DNA from: Croceicoccus hydrothermalis
GTDB taxonomy: Bacteria > Pseudomonadota > Alphaproteobacteria > Sphingomonadales > Sphingomonadaceae
DNA length: 64,000 nt
Assembly (NCBI RefSeq): GCF_022378335.1
Contig: NZ_JAIQCI010000018.1
Location: 19,629-83,628, forward strand
Direction of reading: 5' to 3'
Shown: positions 24,283 through 32,397 of the stretch, one piece after another
How the letters are laid out: every line of letters starts with the position of its first letter
How positions within the stretch are numbered: the stretch's first letter is position 1
Made by a program: the position numbers and the translations under genes
Notes under the pieces: model-generated
The model's input: the letters and a program-made list of their open reading frames with translations, nothing else
Told to the model about the DNA's origin: nothing
Database searches by the model: none

Positions 24283-25346
24283 GCTTTTTCATATCCTATA
24301 ATGTCGCTGCAATCAGAGCTGACATTATCGCGATAGGTGAAATCGCCGCGCGCCTGTCTTTCGGCTAGTGCCAGCATCAGCACGCGATATTTCTGGCCGG
24401 CTTCGTCCAGCGGCGAATGCAAATCCTTGCGCTTTTCCGGCCGCATGTAGCGCGGGCTCTGCGGCGAGGTCATGGAACTGTCCTGCCGCGAAACCTTGTA
24501 GCTCGCCTTGGGCATTATATAGCGGAAAAGATTGGTCTTTTTCACGTTCGATGTGTTCATGGCATAATCCAGCCGGGTCCGGTCACGCGTTTCGGGAACG
24601 CAGGGGTGGAACAGCTGGACATTGTCGCCCGTGGTAAAGCGGCCATAAGCGATCGCGGCATGGCTGCGCAGATAGATGCGGATCACCTGTCGAACCTGCT
24701 GCACATCGTCGCGCACGCCGCCAAAGATCTTCATGATCGGCGCGACGGACTTGTTCACGCAGGTCCGCACCATGGTGATGGTCTCGCTGTCGTGGAACAC
24801 CTCGACCGTTTCCTTGTCCATCTTCTCGTCGCCCACGACATCGGCGTGGATGAAATCGGCATGGGTAAGGTCGATCAGGTTTTCGAGGCTGAGCGGCGCG
24901 CAGCAATCGAACCGCACGGTGCCGAGCATGTGCAGCGGCAGGCCGCCGTCCTCGGGCAGATAGGGAATGCTGGGAATATGTTCGGGCGCGGCATTTTCCG
25001 GCTTGCCGAGCCAGCCCCAGACATAGCCGTACTTCTCGATCACCGGATAGTGACCGGCCTCGTCGGTATATTCGCTCTTCGTCGCGGCAAGCTGGTCATT
25101 CGGGTGCGTTTCCGCCGCCACAACACTGCCGTCGGGCTTCCGCCAGATGAAATAGGGGTGCGAGTAAACAGCGCGCCGGATGGGTTTCTTGGCAACAGCG
25201 AAGCTGTGGGCCAGCGGAAACCATGCATCGGTCAGCATGATATCGTGCGGCAGCCAGGAATTGACCTTGGCCGCGAACTGGCGCGGATCGACCGCGATCG
25301 GATCGTCATGAACCTCGGGAGCCGGATTGTCTTGAACGTCGAGCAT
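24279..25346 (-). CDS. Rieske-oxygenase catalytic-domain protein lacking the Rieske cluster
   Basis: A 355-residue homologue of Rieske oxygenase alpha subunits. The mononuclear-iron motif D-X2-H-X4-H is intact (Asp159, His162, His167 in LIDLTHADFIH). The N-terminal region keeps the order of a Rieske domain (WFPLAHSFAVAKKPIRR, then IWRKPDGSVVAAET, then VIEKYGYVWGWLG), but the CXH and CX2H ligands that should lie between about 80 and 100 are absent. It therefore cannot hold its own [2Fe-2S] centre. The gene 31 bp upstream supplies a Rieske centre but no iron site. NdmC/NdmD of caffeine demethylation is a known, differently built precedent. The start at 25346 follows AAGGAACAG. Confidence 0.85.
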   Translation of the reverse strand: MLDVQDNPAPEVHDDPIAVDPRQFAAKVNSWLPHDIMLTDAWFPLAHSFAVAKKPIRRAVYSHPYFIWRKPDGSVVAAETHPNDQLAATKSEYTDEAGHYPVIEKYGYVWGWLGKPENAAPEHIPSIPYLPEDGGLPLHMLGTVRFDCCAPLSLENLIDLTHADFIHADVVGDEKMDKETVEVFHDSETITMVRTCVNKSVAPIMKIFGGVRDDVQQVRQVIRIYLRSHAAIAYGRFTTGDNVQLFHPCVPETRDRTRLDYAMNTSNVKKTNLFRYIMPKASYKVSRQDSSMTSPQSPRYMRPEKRKDLHSPLDEAGQKYRVLMLALAERQARGDFTYRDNVSSDCSDIIGYEKA

Positions 25347-25377
25347 GATCTGTTCCTTGTTCTCGGTTTGGCTGCGG

Positions 25378-26313
25378 TCAGGCAGCGGCTTCCTGCGCTG
25401 TGGGCGGTCCGGATTTGCGCGTGACGATACTTTCGCGCAGGTCCGCGGCGTGGATAGACGCCGACGGCTTGAGCACCCGCAGCGTCGCTCCGTCGACATG
25501 GTCGAAAACCCTGAACGGCGTGCCGATGCCCATGGCCTTTGCCATCAGATGGTGGCGTCCGGGCGACAGAGCGGCGCGCCAACGCACCTGCGTAACGCCG
25601 CGCGCGGCCGGAACGGGCGCCAGAACCGCGCGGAACAGGGCCCTGAACTCGTCGTCCAGCAGGGTCAGGTCCGTCTCGCCAGTTACCGGATCGGTGGCGA
25701 TGCGCAGGCTGATCGGGAAATCGGAAGTGAAGGGTGCGGGCCAGTGCGGCGATGCCCATTGGCATGATCGTTCCAGCACCAGCTTGCCTTGCTGCTCGGA
25801 CAATTCGGTCAGCAGATAGGGTGAAAAGCGCACCCCCTTGATCGACAGCACCAGCGAAGGATCGTCGAACAACGCGGCGATCCAGTGTTCGTGATCCAGC
25901 GCCACAATCGATGTGCCCGAAAGCGGCAAGACGCGATCGTCAGGTGCGGGGGCAGCGGCCTTGGCGTCCAGGCAGACCCGTACAAAGCCCGCATCCTCGT
26001 GAACGGCGAATGGCCTTGCCTTGTAGACAGGAGGGAATTTGCGATCGCTTTTCAGATTGGGAATGTCGATCAGCTGCCCGCTTGCGCCGTCATAAGTCCA
26101 GCCGTGGTATCCGCACTGGATCGCGCCATTGCCAAGTATGCAACCCAGCGACAGGGGCGCCCGGCGATGCGGGCAGCGATCTTCAAGCGCGCGCACGACC
26201 TTCTTGTCGTCGCGCCAAAGGACGACCGGTTGGTCGCCGATATCGACGTTGTGCGGCTTGTCCGCGCTGATCTCTTCGGAGCGGGCAACGGCCCACCAGG
26301 CTGCTTCGGTCAT
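25378..26313 (-). CDS. Rieske [2Fe-2S] protein with degenerate oxygenase C-terminal domain
   Basis: A 311-residue protein. The Rieske motif is complete: C47-P-H49, then 17 residues, then C67-G-Y-H70 (DRCPHRRAPLSLG, CGYHGWTYDG). The remaining 220 residues match the size of an oxygenase catalytic domain, but no D-X2-H-X4-H motif is present; the corresponding region reads LFDDPSLVLSIKGVRF. The start at 26313 (MTEAAWWAVARSEEIS) follows GGGAG. It is first in the operon, divergent from TetR. The likely role is to hand electrons to the iron site of the downstream protein in a mixed oligomer (inference). Confidence 0.87.
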   Translation of the reverse strand: MTEAAWWAVARSEEISADKPHNVDIGDQPVVLWRDDKKVVRALEDRCPHRRAPLSLGCILGNGAIQCGYHGWTYDGASGQLIDIPNLKSDRKFPPVYKARPFAVHEDAGFVRVCLDAKAAAPAPDDRVLPLSGTSIVALDHEHWIAALFDDPSLVLSIKGVRFSPYLLTELSEQQGKLVLERSCQWASPHWPAPFTSDFPISLRIATDPVTGETDLTLLDDEFRALFRAVLAPVPAARGVTQVRWRAALSPGRHHLMAKAMGIGTPFRVFDHVDGATLRVLKPSASIHAADLRESIVTRKSGPPTAQEAAA

Positions 26314-26360
26314 ATTCGACTCGCATCTCCCAATACGCGTTATGCAATTAAATTGACACA

Positions 26361-26377
26361 TGACAATTTAGTTGTCA
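26361..26377. promoter_or_regulatory. probable TetR operator, TGACAA-TTTAG-TTGTCA
   Basis: A perfect 6-5-6 inverted repeat in the 68-bp gap between the divergent Rieske and TetR genes. A TTGACA on each strand (26353-26358 forward, 26378-26373 reverse) could act as a -35 element partly covered by the repeat. This is a typical arrangement for repression of both directions by the adjacent TetR protein. Confidence 0.65.
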
Positions 26378-26381
26378 ATCT

Positions 26382-27128
26382 ATGTCGATGGATGCAGCAA
26401 ATGTAAATTCGCCCGCCTCCACCCGAGAGGGCAGGGCGGCGGACAGGGCAACTGGCCAGATGACAGGCCATCTTACCCGCAGGCGTGAGAGGACCCGGGG
26501 GCGCCCACGCGCCGATGCCGGTGGATCGGTTGACGAGGCATCGCTGCTACGGACCGCCTTCGCCATGTTCGCCACGCATGGCTATGGAGCCGCGACAATG
26601 CGCGCGATGGCCCGCGAACTGGGCGTCAGCCACAATTTGCTCAATGTGCGATTTGGCAAGAAGTCGCAGTTATGGAAGGCGTCGGTCGACTGGCGGCTCA
26701 AGGAAGCCGCCCGCGAGGTTGAACTGGCCTTCGACCCGTCGCACCCTCCGGAAGAACAGTTGCGGGACTTGATTCATCGGTTTTGCCGCTGGGCGATCAT
26801 CAATTCGGACATTGTGGCCATGAGCCACCTTGAAGGGCGCGAGCCGAGCTGGCGGCTCGACTATATGACGGAAAGCTTCACCCTGCCGTTCCAGCGCCGC
26901 CTTCAGGACCTTCTGGAACAGGTAGGATCGGGCACGGCGCTGCGTCCGATCGATTCCGGTGCATTATTGGCGCTGCTCGTTCACGGGGTCGGATCCTATT
27001 TCGCGCTTGCCCCGATGCATGACCGGCTTCTGCCTGATCTGCCTGGTGACGGCGCCGCCAATCCGTCGCCCGAGGACCGGGCCGATGCGATGGCGCGGTT
27101 TCTTCTGGCAGGTCTGTTCAGCGCCTAA
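26382..27128 (+). CDS. TetR/AcrR family transcriptional regulator
   Basis: A 248-residue regulator. An unusual 45-residue basic N-terminal extension precedes the TetR DNA-binding domain (LLRTAFAMFATHGYGAATMRAMARELGVS, about residues 54-82; the recognition helix continues through HNLLNVRFGKKSQLW). The C-terminal domain is all-helical, ligand-binding type. ATG 26382 is only 4 bp after the operator repeat and lacks a clear ribosome site, so a start at 26460 (MTGHLTRRRERTRG) is possible. It is divergent from the split-Rieske operon and probably represses it until an inducer binds. Confidence 0.87.
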   Translation: MSMDAANVNSPASTREGRAADRATGQMTGHLTRRRERTRGRPRADAGGSVDEASLLRTAFAMFATHGYGAATMRAMARELGVSHNLLNVRFGKKSQLWKASVDWRLKEAAREVELAFDPSHPPEEQLRDLIHRFCRWAIINSDIVAMSHLEGREPSWRLDYMTESFTLPFQRRLQDLLEQVGSGTALRPIDSGALLALLVHGVGSYFALAPMHDRLLPDLPGDGAANPSPEDRADAMARFLLAGLFSA

Positions 27129-27149
27129 GTCTTGATAGCTCTCGCGTGA

Positions 27150-28181
27150 TCAGATTGGCGCCGGGAAGAAGAGATCGGCGATGCGGTCCCGATAAATGGC
27201 GGCCTTGGCTTCATCCATCCCGAATTGCGGCACGACGGGCGTGATCGAATCGGCAAAGCGTGCGCGTTCGATTATCTGGGCTTTCACCTCCTCAGCCGAA
27301 CCGAGCACCGTGATCGCACTGACCATCTCGTCAGGGCAGGCCGCCTCCATCGCGGCAAAGTCCTGCCGGGCAAACGCATCCTGAATCGCCGCTGCTTCCT
27401 TTTCGAAGCCTATCGCCTTGAAATAGCGCAGATACTGGGGCGATTGCGTATAAAACGCGATATTCGCGCGGGCATCCGCAATGGCCGCATCGCGATCCTC
27501 GTTGATGACGGTAAATATCATCAGATTCAGATCGAAAGCCGACCGCTCCCGTCCGGCTCTGTCGAGACCTGCCTGCAAGTGCGGGGCGACCTTTTCCTCG
27601 ATCCAGCGGGTCGTCCATAACGGATGGCCCAGCAGCCCTTCGGCGATCTCTCCGCCCTGCTCGCATGCCTTTTCGAAAATGGCAGGCAGATAAACCGGAA
27701 TGGCAGGGCGGCGCGCTGGCCCCGTCAGCCGGAAATGCGACAGGTCGAGCGTAGTATATTCGCCTGCCAGCACCTGTAGTTCGCCGGTGTGGCCCTTGGC
27801 GATGACCGCCCGAACCTGCTCCACAATTTCGCGCATATGCGCCAGTGGCTTGCCGTATGGCATGCCAAAGCTGCCTTCGATCTGGCTTTGCGCGCTGGAC
27901 CCCAGGCCAAGCACGGCGCGGCCATCGCTGATGTGGTCCAGATCGATGACGCTGCATGCCGTCTCCAGCGGACTACGCGTGAAGGCCAGCGCGATGCCGC
28001 TGCCCAGCTTTATCCTGCTGGTGACGGCTGCGGCTGCCGCAAGGGTGACGAAGGGGAGGCCGAAGATTTGCGGGACCCAGACCCCATCGATTCCGGCCGC
28101 TTCCCATTGGCGGACCAGCGGTACGAGTTCGTTTGCCGGAAGGACCGGCAATTGCGTCCAGATCTTCTTATCCGCGAACAT
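27150..28181 (-). CDS. LLM-class F420-dependent oxidoreductase
   Basis: A 343-residue luciferase-like protein starting MFADKKIWTQLPVLP. It is paralogous to the LLM at 23224 (FTRSPLETACSVIDLDHISDGRAVLGLGSSAQSQIEG). The start at 28181 shares a base with the upstream stop (TGATG). It is the last gene of a leftward operon with an NTF2-like protein, a ferredoxin and a sulfotransferase-like protein. F420 use is inferred from subfamily and from the F420 locus nearby. Confidence 0.87.
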   Translation of the reverse strand: MFADKKIWTQLPVLPANELVPLVRQWEAAGIDGVWVPQIFGLPFVTLAAAAAVTSRIKLGSGIALAFTRSPLETACSVIDLDHISDGRAVLGLGSSAQSQIEGSFGMPYGKPLAHMREIVEQVRAVIAKGHTGELQVLAGEYTTLDLSHFRLTGPARRPAIPVYLPAIFEKACEQGGEIAEGLLGHPLWTTRWIEEKVAPHLQAGLDRAGRERSAFDLNLMIFTVINEDRDAAIADARANIAFYTQSPQYLRYFKAIGFEKEAAAIQDAFARQDFAAMEAACPDEMVSAITVLGSAEEVKAQIIERARFADSITPVVPQFGMDEAKAAIYRDRIADLFFPAPI

Positions 28182-28561
28182 CACCCAAAGCCCTTGGCGG
28201 TATCGAAATAGTCCCGCCACGACACGATCTTGTCGCCGTCCATTTCGAAAATCCCCATGAGCTTGATGGAGACGAGCAGTTGGCCGTCCTTGTCATGGAA
28301 ATTGTCAGTTCGTTCGGTCAAGACCACGTTCCCGTCCGAAGCGACGTGGTGAACGATCACCTCGCCGCTTTCGATCGGGTACATCTGCGCAAAGCCGTCC
28401 ATGAAAGCCTTCGCCTCCGCGAATCCGGTGGTCTTCGAGATGCCGACATTTTCCCAAACCGTCCTGTCGGTAAAGCGCCGTTCCATCGACGCGAGCATAT
28501 CGCCCAGCGTAGGCTTCCACTCCTCGAAGAAGGCCAGCACTTCGGATTGCGCATCGGCCAT
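28181..28561 (-). CDS. limonene-epoxide-hydrolase/NTF2-like protein
   Basis: A 126-residue cone-fold protein. It has the helix EVLAFFEEWKPTLGDMLASMERRF, then FTDRTVWENVGISKTTG, and a C-terminal LMGIFEMDGDKIVSWRDYFDT hairpin. That last segment is typical of LEH-like proteins, whose catalytic Asp-Arg-Asp set would include R and D of WRDYFD. ATG 28561 is chosen over an in-frame TTG at 28567. It lies between ferredoxin and LLM genes with minimal spacing. Epoxide hydrolysis after an oxygenase is a reasonable guess, not a demonstration. Confidence 0.8.
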   Translation of the reverse strand: MADAQSEVLAFFEEWKPTLGDMLASMERRFTDRTVWENVGISKTTGFAEAKAFMDGFAQMYPIESGEVIVHHVASDGNVVLTERTDNFHDKDGQLLVSIKLMGIFEMDGDKIVSWRDYFDTAKGFG

Positions 28562-28563
28562 GG

Positions 28564-28881
28564 TCAATCCTCCGGCGCGATGGTGACAGTCACCCCGTCA
28601 AGCGCATCACTCATTTCGACCTGGCACGCCAGACGCGAGGTTTCGTTGCGATGGTCGGAACTGTCGAGAAGGTCGCTTTCATCCTCGGTCATTTCCGGCA
28701 GCTTGGCGAAATAGGACGCTTCCACGTGAACATGGCAGGTCGCGCAGGAACAGCAGCCGCCGCACAGTGCCAGCAGTTCGTCGAATCCATCGTCGCGGAT
28801 GATCTCCATCAGGCTCAGCCCATTGTCGGCTTCAACTTCCGTGCTGGCGCCAGATCGGTCGATCACATTGATTTTCGGCAT
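28564..28881 (-). CDS. [2Fe-2S] ferredoxin, adrenodoxin/putidaredoxin type
   Basis: A 105-residue ferredoxin. The cluster ligands follow the C-X5-C-X2-C...C pattern at Cys40, Cys46, Cys49 and Cys86 ([18 protein letters not shown]). The [11 protein letters not shown]-terminal part is typical of ferredoxins that serve bacterial P450s and some Rieske oxygenases. A suitable NADH-ferredoxin reductase is encoded at 43975. It could feed the P450 at 47461, the Rieske pair, or both. Confidence 0.93.
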   Translation of the reverse strand: MPKINVIDRSGASTEVEADNGLSLMEIIRDDGFDELLALCGGCCSCATCHVHVEASYFAKLPEMTEDESDLLDSSDHRNETSRLACQVEMSDALDGVTVTIAPED

Positions 28882-28905
28882 TTCTTACTCCGTGACGTAG
28901 ATGAA

Positions 28906-30174
28906 TTATCTGACTTCGACTTCGACCGGGAAGCGATCGAAATAAAACTGGAAATGCTGGCGGATATCCTCGGCCGTCAGACCGAAATCGCCTTCAAGAT
29001 CGAACTTCACCTTGCCGTTGACGGCCGGATCGTGATCCCGGTGATACTGGTGCAGGGCCTGCAACGTGTCCTCGTCCAGCGGCAGGTCCGCCTTGGCATA
29101 GATCTGCCGGAGGATCGGGTCGGGGTTCTTGATCCATTCGTGGAAATAGACGTCGATCGCCTGGTCTTCCGGCAGGCAATCGCGATCGCGCACGCAGCGC
29201 GACAACAGCGTCTTGTACCGGTCGATCCAGTAGCCCTTGGGTTCCTCCGGGTCGCTTTTCGTGCGCAGCACGCGCGAAGCATAAAGCGCCATCGACAGCG
29301 TCGAGCGGATCGAACCCACCGGATCGCGGTGCGTGATCACGAAGGTCGCATCCGGGAAGGTTTTGTACAGAACGGGCAGCTGTTCCATGTGCTGCGGGCA
29401 TTTGATCACCCAGCGATTCGGCCCCTTCAGGAAAGTAAGAACCTGCAGCCCCTTCTTCAGATAGGCATAGGTGCCGCTCTGGTCATGGCTGAGGTAATAG
29501 TCGCGCCACCTTGGAACATAGGCCAGCCATTCGATCAGATAGGATGAGAAGTCGAGGGCCTGCAGTTCGATATCCTCGCTGATATGATCGGGCGAGAATT
29601 CATGCATGTATCGCATCATCGGCAAGACTGCGTCCTGCTGTTCCCACCCGGCCTGCGCCTTGGTCCAGCGGGGGTTGGAATCGCTTGCCGTCGGCGCGTC
29701 TTCGGCGGCCGGGACGGGCGCGATGGCTTCCCACCAGGGGAGCGAGCGAAGCCGCGTATCGGCAGAGAGCAGCCCGAGCAGATGGGTGGTGCCCGAACGC
29801 GGCGGGCCGCCGACGATGATCGGGCTGTCGATTTCGATATCGAGGATTTCCGGGTGGCGCTTGCACAGGTCCTCTACCCGCAGGCGGGTCGCGGCATAGC
29901 GCACGAACATCGGCCACAGACCGGCGCGGCCCACGGGCGAGAGGAATTCGTCTTCCTCCACGCACTCGCACCACAAATCCAGCCTTTCGACGAAGTCCAT
30001 TTCGCCAAAGTCGCTCAGGCCGGTCTGGGCCTTGGCGGCGTCGAGGATCGCTTTCGACGAAAAGTCGAAGTGCATTTGCGATGCACCTGCCAGCGCGGCC
30101 TTTTGCGCGTCGTCGAGCACGGGGGCGAGCATGTCCCCGATCCTGAACACCTGACCCTTGGTGTCTTGCTTCAT
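28906..30174 (-). CDS. sulfotransferase-family protein
   Basis: A 422-residue protein with the PAPS 5'-phosphosulfate loop GGPPRSGTTHLLGLL at about 122-136 and the 3'-phosphate region VITHRDPVGSIRSTL further on. The N-terminal TGLSDFGEMDF segment is shared with the second sulfotransferase-like protein at 35307. The start at 30174 follows GGGAGATCGGGGG. It heads the leftward operon with ferredoxin, NTF2 and LLM genes. Transfer of sulfate to a hydroxylated substrate is the family activity; its purpose in a catabolic operon is unclear and it might act in another way. Confidence 0.82.
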   Translation of the reverse strand: MKQDTKGQVFRIGDMLAPVLDDAQKAALAGASQMHFDFSSKAILDAAKAQTGLSDFGEMDFVERLDLWCECVEEDEFLSPVGRAGLWPMFVRYAATRLRVEDLCKRHPEILDIEIDSPIIVGGPPRSGTTHLLGLLSADTRLRSLPWWEAIAPVPAAEDAPTASDSNPRWTKAQAGWEQQDAVLPMMRYMHEFSPDHISEDIELQALDFSSYLIEWLAYVPRWRDYYLSHDQSGTYAYLKKGLQVLTFLKGPNRWVIKCPQHMEQLPVLYKTFPDATFVITHRDPVGSIRSTLSMALYASRVLRTKSDPEEPKGYWIDRYKTLLSRCVRDRDCLPEDQAIDVYFHEWIKNPDPILRQIYAKADLPLDEDTLQALHQYHRDHDPAVNGKVKFDLEGDFGLTAEDIRQHFQFYFDRFPVEVEVR

Positions 30175-30240
30175 CCCCCGATCTCCCTTGCGGCATTTTT
30201 CTGTCGCGCATTCGTAAAAGCGATGGCTGCCGAACTTTGT

Positions 30241-30256
30241 CCTACCGAAAGATATG
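30241..30256. promoter_or_regulatory. CCTRYC-N4-GRYAGG palindrome, site 7
   Basis: CCTACCGAAAGATATG matches 15 of 16 positions. It lies in the divergent gap, 52 bp before the SDR start at 30309 and 66 bp before the sulfotransferase start at 30174. Confidence 0.5.
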
Positions 30257-30308
30257 CGGCGCATCCGGCAACAGCGGGTAGGCCGGCTACGGAGAGGGTA
30301 GCGGCGAC

Positions 30309-31094
30309 ATGACAGAAAAAATGTTCGATCTGACCGGGAAAGTTGCGTTGGTGACGGGTGCCAATTCGGGCCTTGGCTTTGCCTTTGCCGAAGGGATGGC
30401 GCGTGCGGGCAGCGATCTCGTCATCTGGGGCAGGCGCAAGGATGCCAACGACAAGGCGGCAGAAAAGCTGCGGGCCTTTGGCGTCAAGGTGCATTCCGCC
30501 GAAGTGGACGTCACCGACGAAGCGCAGATCGTGGCCGGCGTGGCCGATGCGCTTGCGGCGATGGGCCGGATCGACACGGTGGTCGCCAATGCGGGCATTG
30601 CCAATCCGGTGCCGTTTATCGACATGGATGCCGATAGCTATAACGCGTTGATGAACGTCAACCAGCACGGCGTGGTGTTCACCCTGCGCGAAGTGGCCAG
30701 GCACATGGTGGCCCGAGCCGAGGCGGGCGATCCCGGCGGCTCCATGATCCTGTGCGGCAGCGGATCGATTTTCCAGGGCGTGCCGACGCTGGTGCATTAC
30801 GGTGCGGCAAAGGGCGCTCTTGCGGGGCTGGCGAAGGGGCTGGCCGCGGAACTGGGCCCCCATGGCATTCGCTGCAATGTCATCGCGCCCGGTTTCATCA
30901 TCACCGAAATGACCATGAAAGACCCCGAGATCGGCCAGATGATCGCCGATGGCGTGGCCGCCCGTGCCCCGCTCGGCCGCGCGGGAATGCCCGACGATCT
31001 GTGGGGCGCGGCAGTTTATCTCGCCAGTGATCTGTCCCGCTATCACACCGGCGATACGCTGGTGGTCGACGGCGGGAAGAAGATCAACAACTAG
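30309..31094 (+). CDS. SDR family oxidoreductase
   Basis: A 261-residue classical SDR: MTEKMFDLTGKVALVTGANSGLG, ANAG at about 96-99, Ser near 153 (GSGSIFQG) and the active-site HYGAAK. The C terminus ends TLVVDGGKKINN. It is the first gene of an eleven-gene rightward operon ending at 39031, with a regulatory palindrome 52 bp upstream. The substrate is unknown. Confidence 0.88.
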   Translation: MTEKMFDLTGKVALVTGANSGLGFAFAEGMARAGSDLVIWGRRKDANDKAAEKLRAFGVKVHSAEVDVTDEAQIVAGVADALAAMGRIDTVVANAGIANPVPFIDMDADSYNALMNVNQHGVVFTLREVARHMVARAEAGDPGGSMILCGSGSIFQGVPTLVHYGAAKGALAGLAKGLAAELGPHGIRCNVIAPGFIITEMTMKDPEIGQMIADGVAARAPLGRAGMPDDLWGAAVYLASDLSRYHTGDTLVVDGGKKINN

Positions 31095-31105
31095 GAGCGC
31101 AGATC

Positions 31106-31612
31106 GTGTTTTCCCGTCCCAAGGCAACACATAGCCAGAACGCCTATGTGACCAGCGATCTCGATCGTGCGATGGCCATCTGGCGCGACGATTTTGGCGT
31201 GTCCCGCTTTCATGTGTTCGAAAACGATGCGCCCGGACTGATCTCCTCGCCCGAGTACCGGATGACGATCGCGCTGGCCAATGTGGGCGGGGTCGAGATC
31301 GAACTGATCGAGCCTTCGCCCGGACAGGCGCCGCTTCACGCAGAGATTCTACCCACGGACGGCAGCTTTGCCATGCGTTTTCATCACGCGGCCTTGCGGA
31401 TCGATGGCGATCGGAGCGATTTCGAAGCCTACATGGCCTCGCTCAATCCGGCGACACATCCCGTGTTGTGGCGCGGAGAGCTGGGCGACGTGATGCGCTT
31501 TGCCTATACCGACGAACGGGCGACACTGGGCCATTATCTGGAACATGTCTGGTTCGATCCGGCCATGTATGAACAGATGGCCGCAGCCATTCCGGTCTAT
31601 CCGGCGCCGTGA
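31106..31612 (+). CDS. VOC/glyoxalase-family protein
   Basis: A 168-residue single-module VOC protein starting with GTG after AGGAGCGCAGATC. It begins HSQNAYVTSDLDRAMAIW, a normal VOC first strand, and ends with GHYLEHVWFDP. Possible metal ligands are His in FHHAAL and Glu in VEIELIEP, but the full set cannot be assigned. A paralogue is encoded at 38489 in the same operon. The function may be isomerase, dioxygenase-like or binding. Confidence 0.78.
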   Translation: MFSRPKATHSQNAYVTSDLDRAMAIWRDDFGVSRFHVFENDAPGLISSPEYRMTIALANVGGVEIELIEPSPGQAPLHAEILPTDGSFAMRFHHAALRIDGDRSDFEAYMASLNPATHPVLWRGELGDVMRFAYTDERATLGHYLEHVWFDPAMYEQMAAAIPVYPAP

Positions 31613-31614
31613 CG

Positions 31615-32397
31615 ATGGATCTGGCTAATCTCAATTTCCGCGACCTGGGCGGTATACGAACGAATGGCGGTGCCGTTCGCGGCGGGGCACTCTTTCGCGC
31701 CGAAGGTCCGGCCAATTTGTTGCCGCAACATCATGCACAGCTCAAATCGCTGGCGATCGGATATATCTTCGACCTGCGCTCTAGGCGGGAGCGAGAGACG
31801 CATCCGCATGATTGGCAGGACGCGAACTGCCGCTGGCTGGGACTGGACGTGAATGCCGACCTGCGCGTTTTCGGAAACGATGGACGCGAAAGGCTGAGCC
31901 TTGGCGGTGATGAGCGGCTGGCCATCGACATCATGAGCGAGACATACCGGGAAATTCCCGATGCGCTTGCGCCGCACTGGAAAACCGTGGGCGAATGCCT
32001 GCTGGAAGGCAGGCCGGCAATCGTGAATTGCACTGCGGGCAAGGACCGCACGGGGGTCGCGGTTGCCATACTGCTGGAAATGCTGGGGGCCTCGCGGGAC
32101 GAAATCATGCGGGACTATCATCGGTCCGTGGTGTTCGGCGAGAATCTTCGGCGCGGCGGAACGCTGGAAGGCGATATCCGGGCCAGCTTCGGCTTTATGC
32201 CAAGCGCCGAACAGGTGGATGCGCTGATAGGCGTGCGAACAGAATATCTTCAGGCTGCGTGGGACCGGATCGAGAACAGTCACAAGACTGTATCGCGCTA
32301 TCTGGCGGACGCAGGGCTGGATGAAGCAACACAATCTGAGCTGCGGCACCTTTTCGTGACCCGCGACCACGCCGACTCAATTCAAGGAGAACAATGA
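31615..32397 (+). CDS. tyrosine-protein-phosphatase-like protein (Y_phosphatase3 type)
   Basis: A protein of about 260 residues with the CX5R phosphatase signature NCTAGKDRTGVA, catalytic Cys at about 139, and the N-terminal LNFRDLGGIRT motif common to bacterial PTP/lipid phosphatases (MptpB-like). An in-frame GTG at 31609 overlaps the previous stop and is an alternative start. It might dephosphorylate a small-molecule phosphate made by the kinase-like proteins in the island, or a lipid; this is inference. Confidence 0.86.
   Translation: MDLANLNFRDLGGIRTNGGAVRGGALFRAEGPANLLPQHHAQLKSLAIGYIFDLRSRRERETHPHDWQDANCRWLGLDVNADLRVFGNDGRERLSLGGDERLAIDIMSETYREIPDALAPHWKTVGECLLEGRPAIVNCTAGKDRTGVAVAILLEMLGASRDEIMRDYHRSVVFGENLRRGGTLEGDIRASFGFMPSAEQVDALIGVRTEYLQAAWDRIENSHKTVSRYLADAGLDEATQSELRHLFVTRDHADSIQGEQ

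Noticed and set aside
24279..25346. Complete Rieske oxygenase alpha subunit
   Set aside because: The CXH and CX2H ligands are absent from the N-terminal domain, so it cannot be a self-sufficient alpha subunit.
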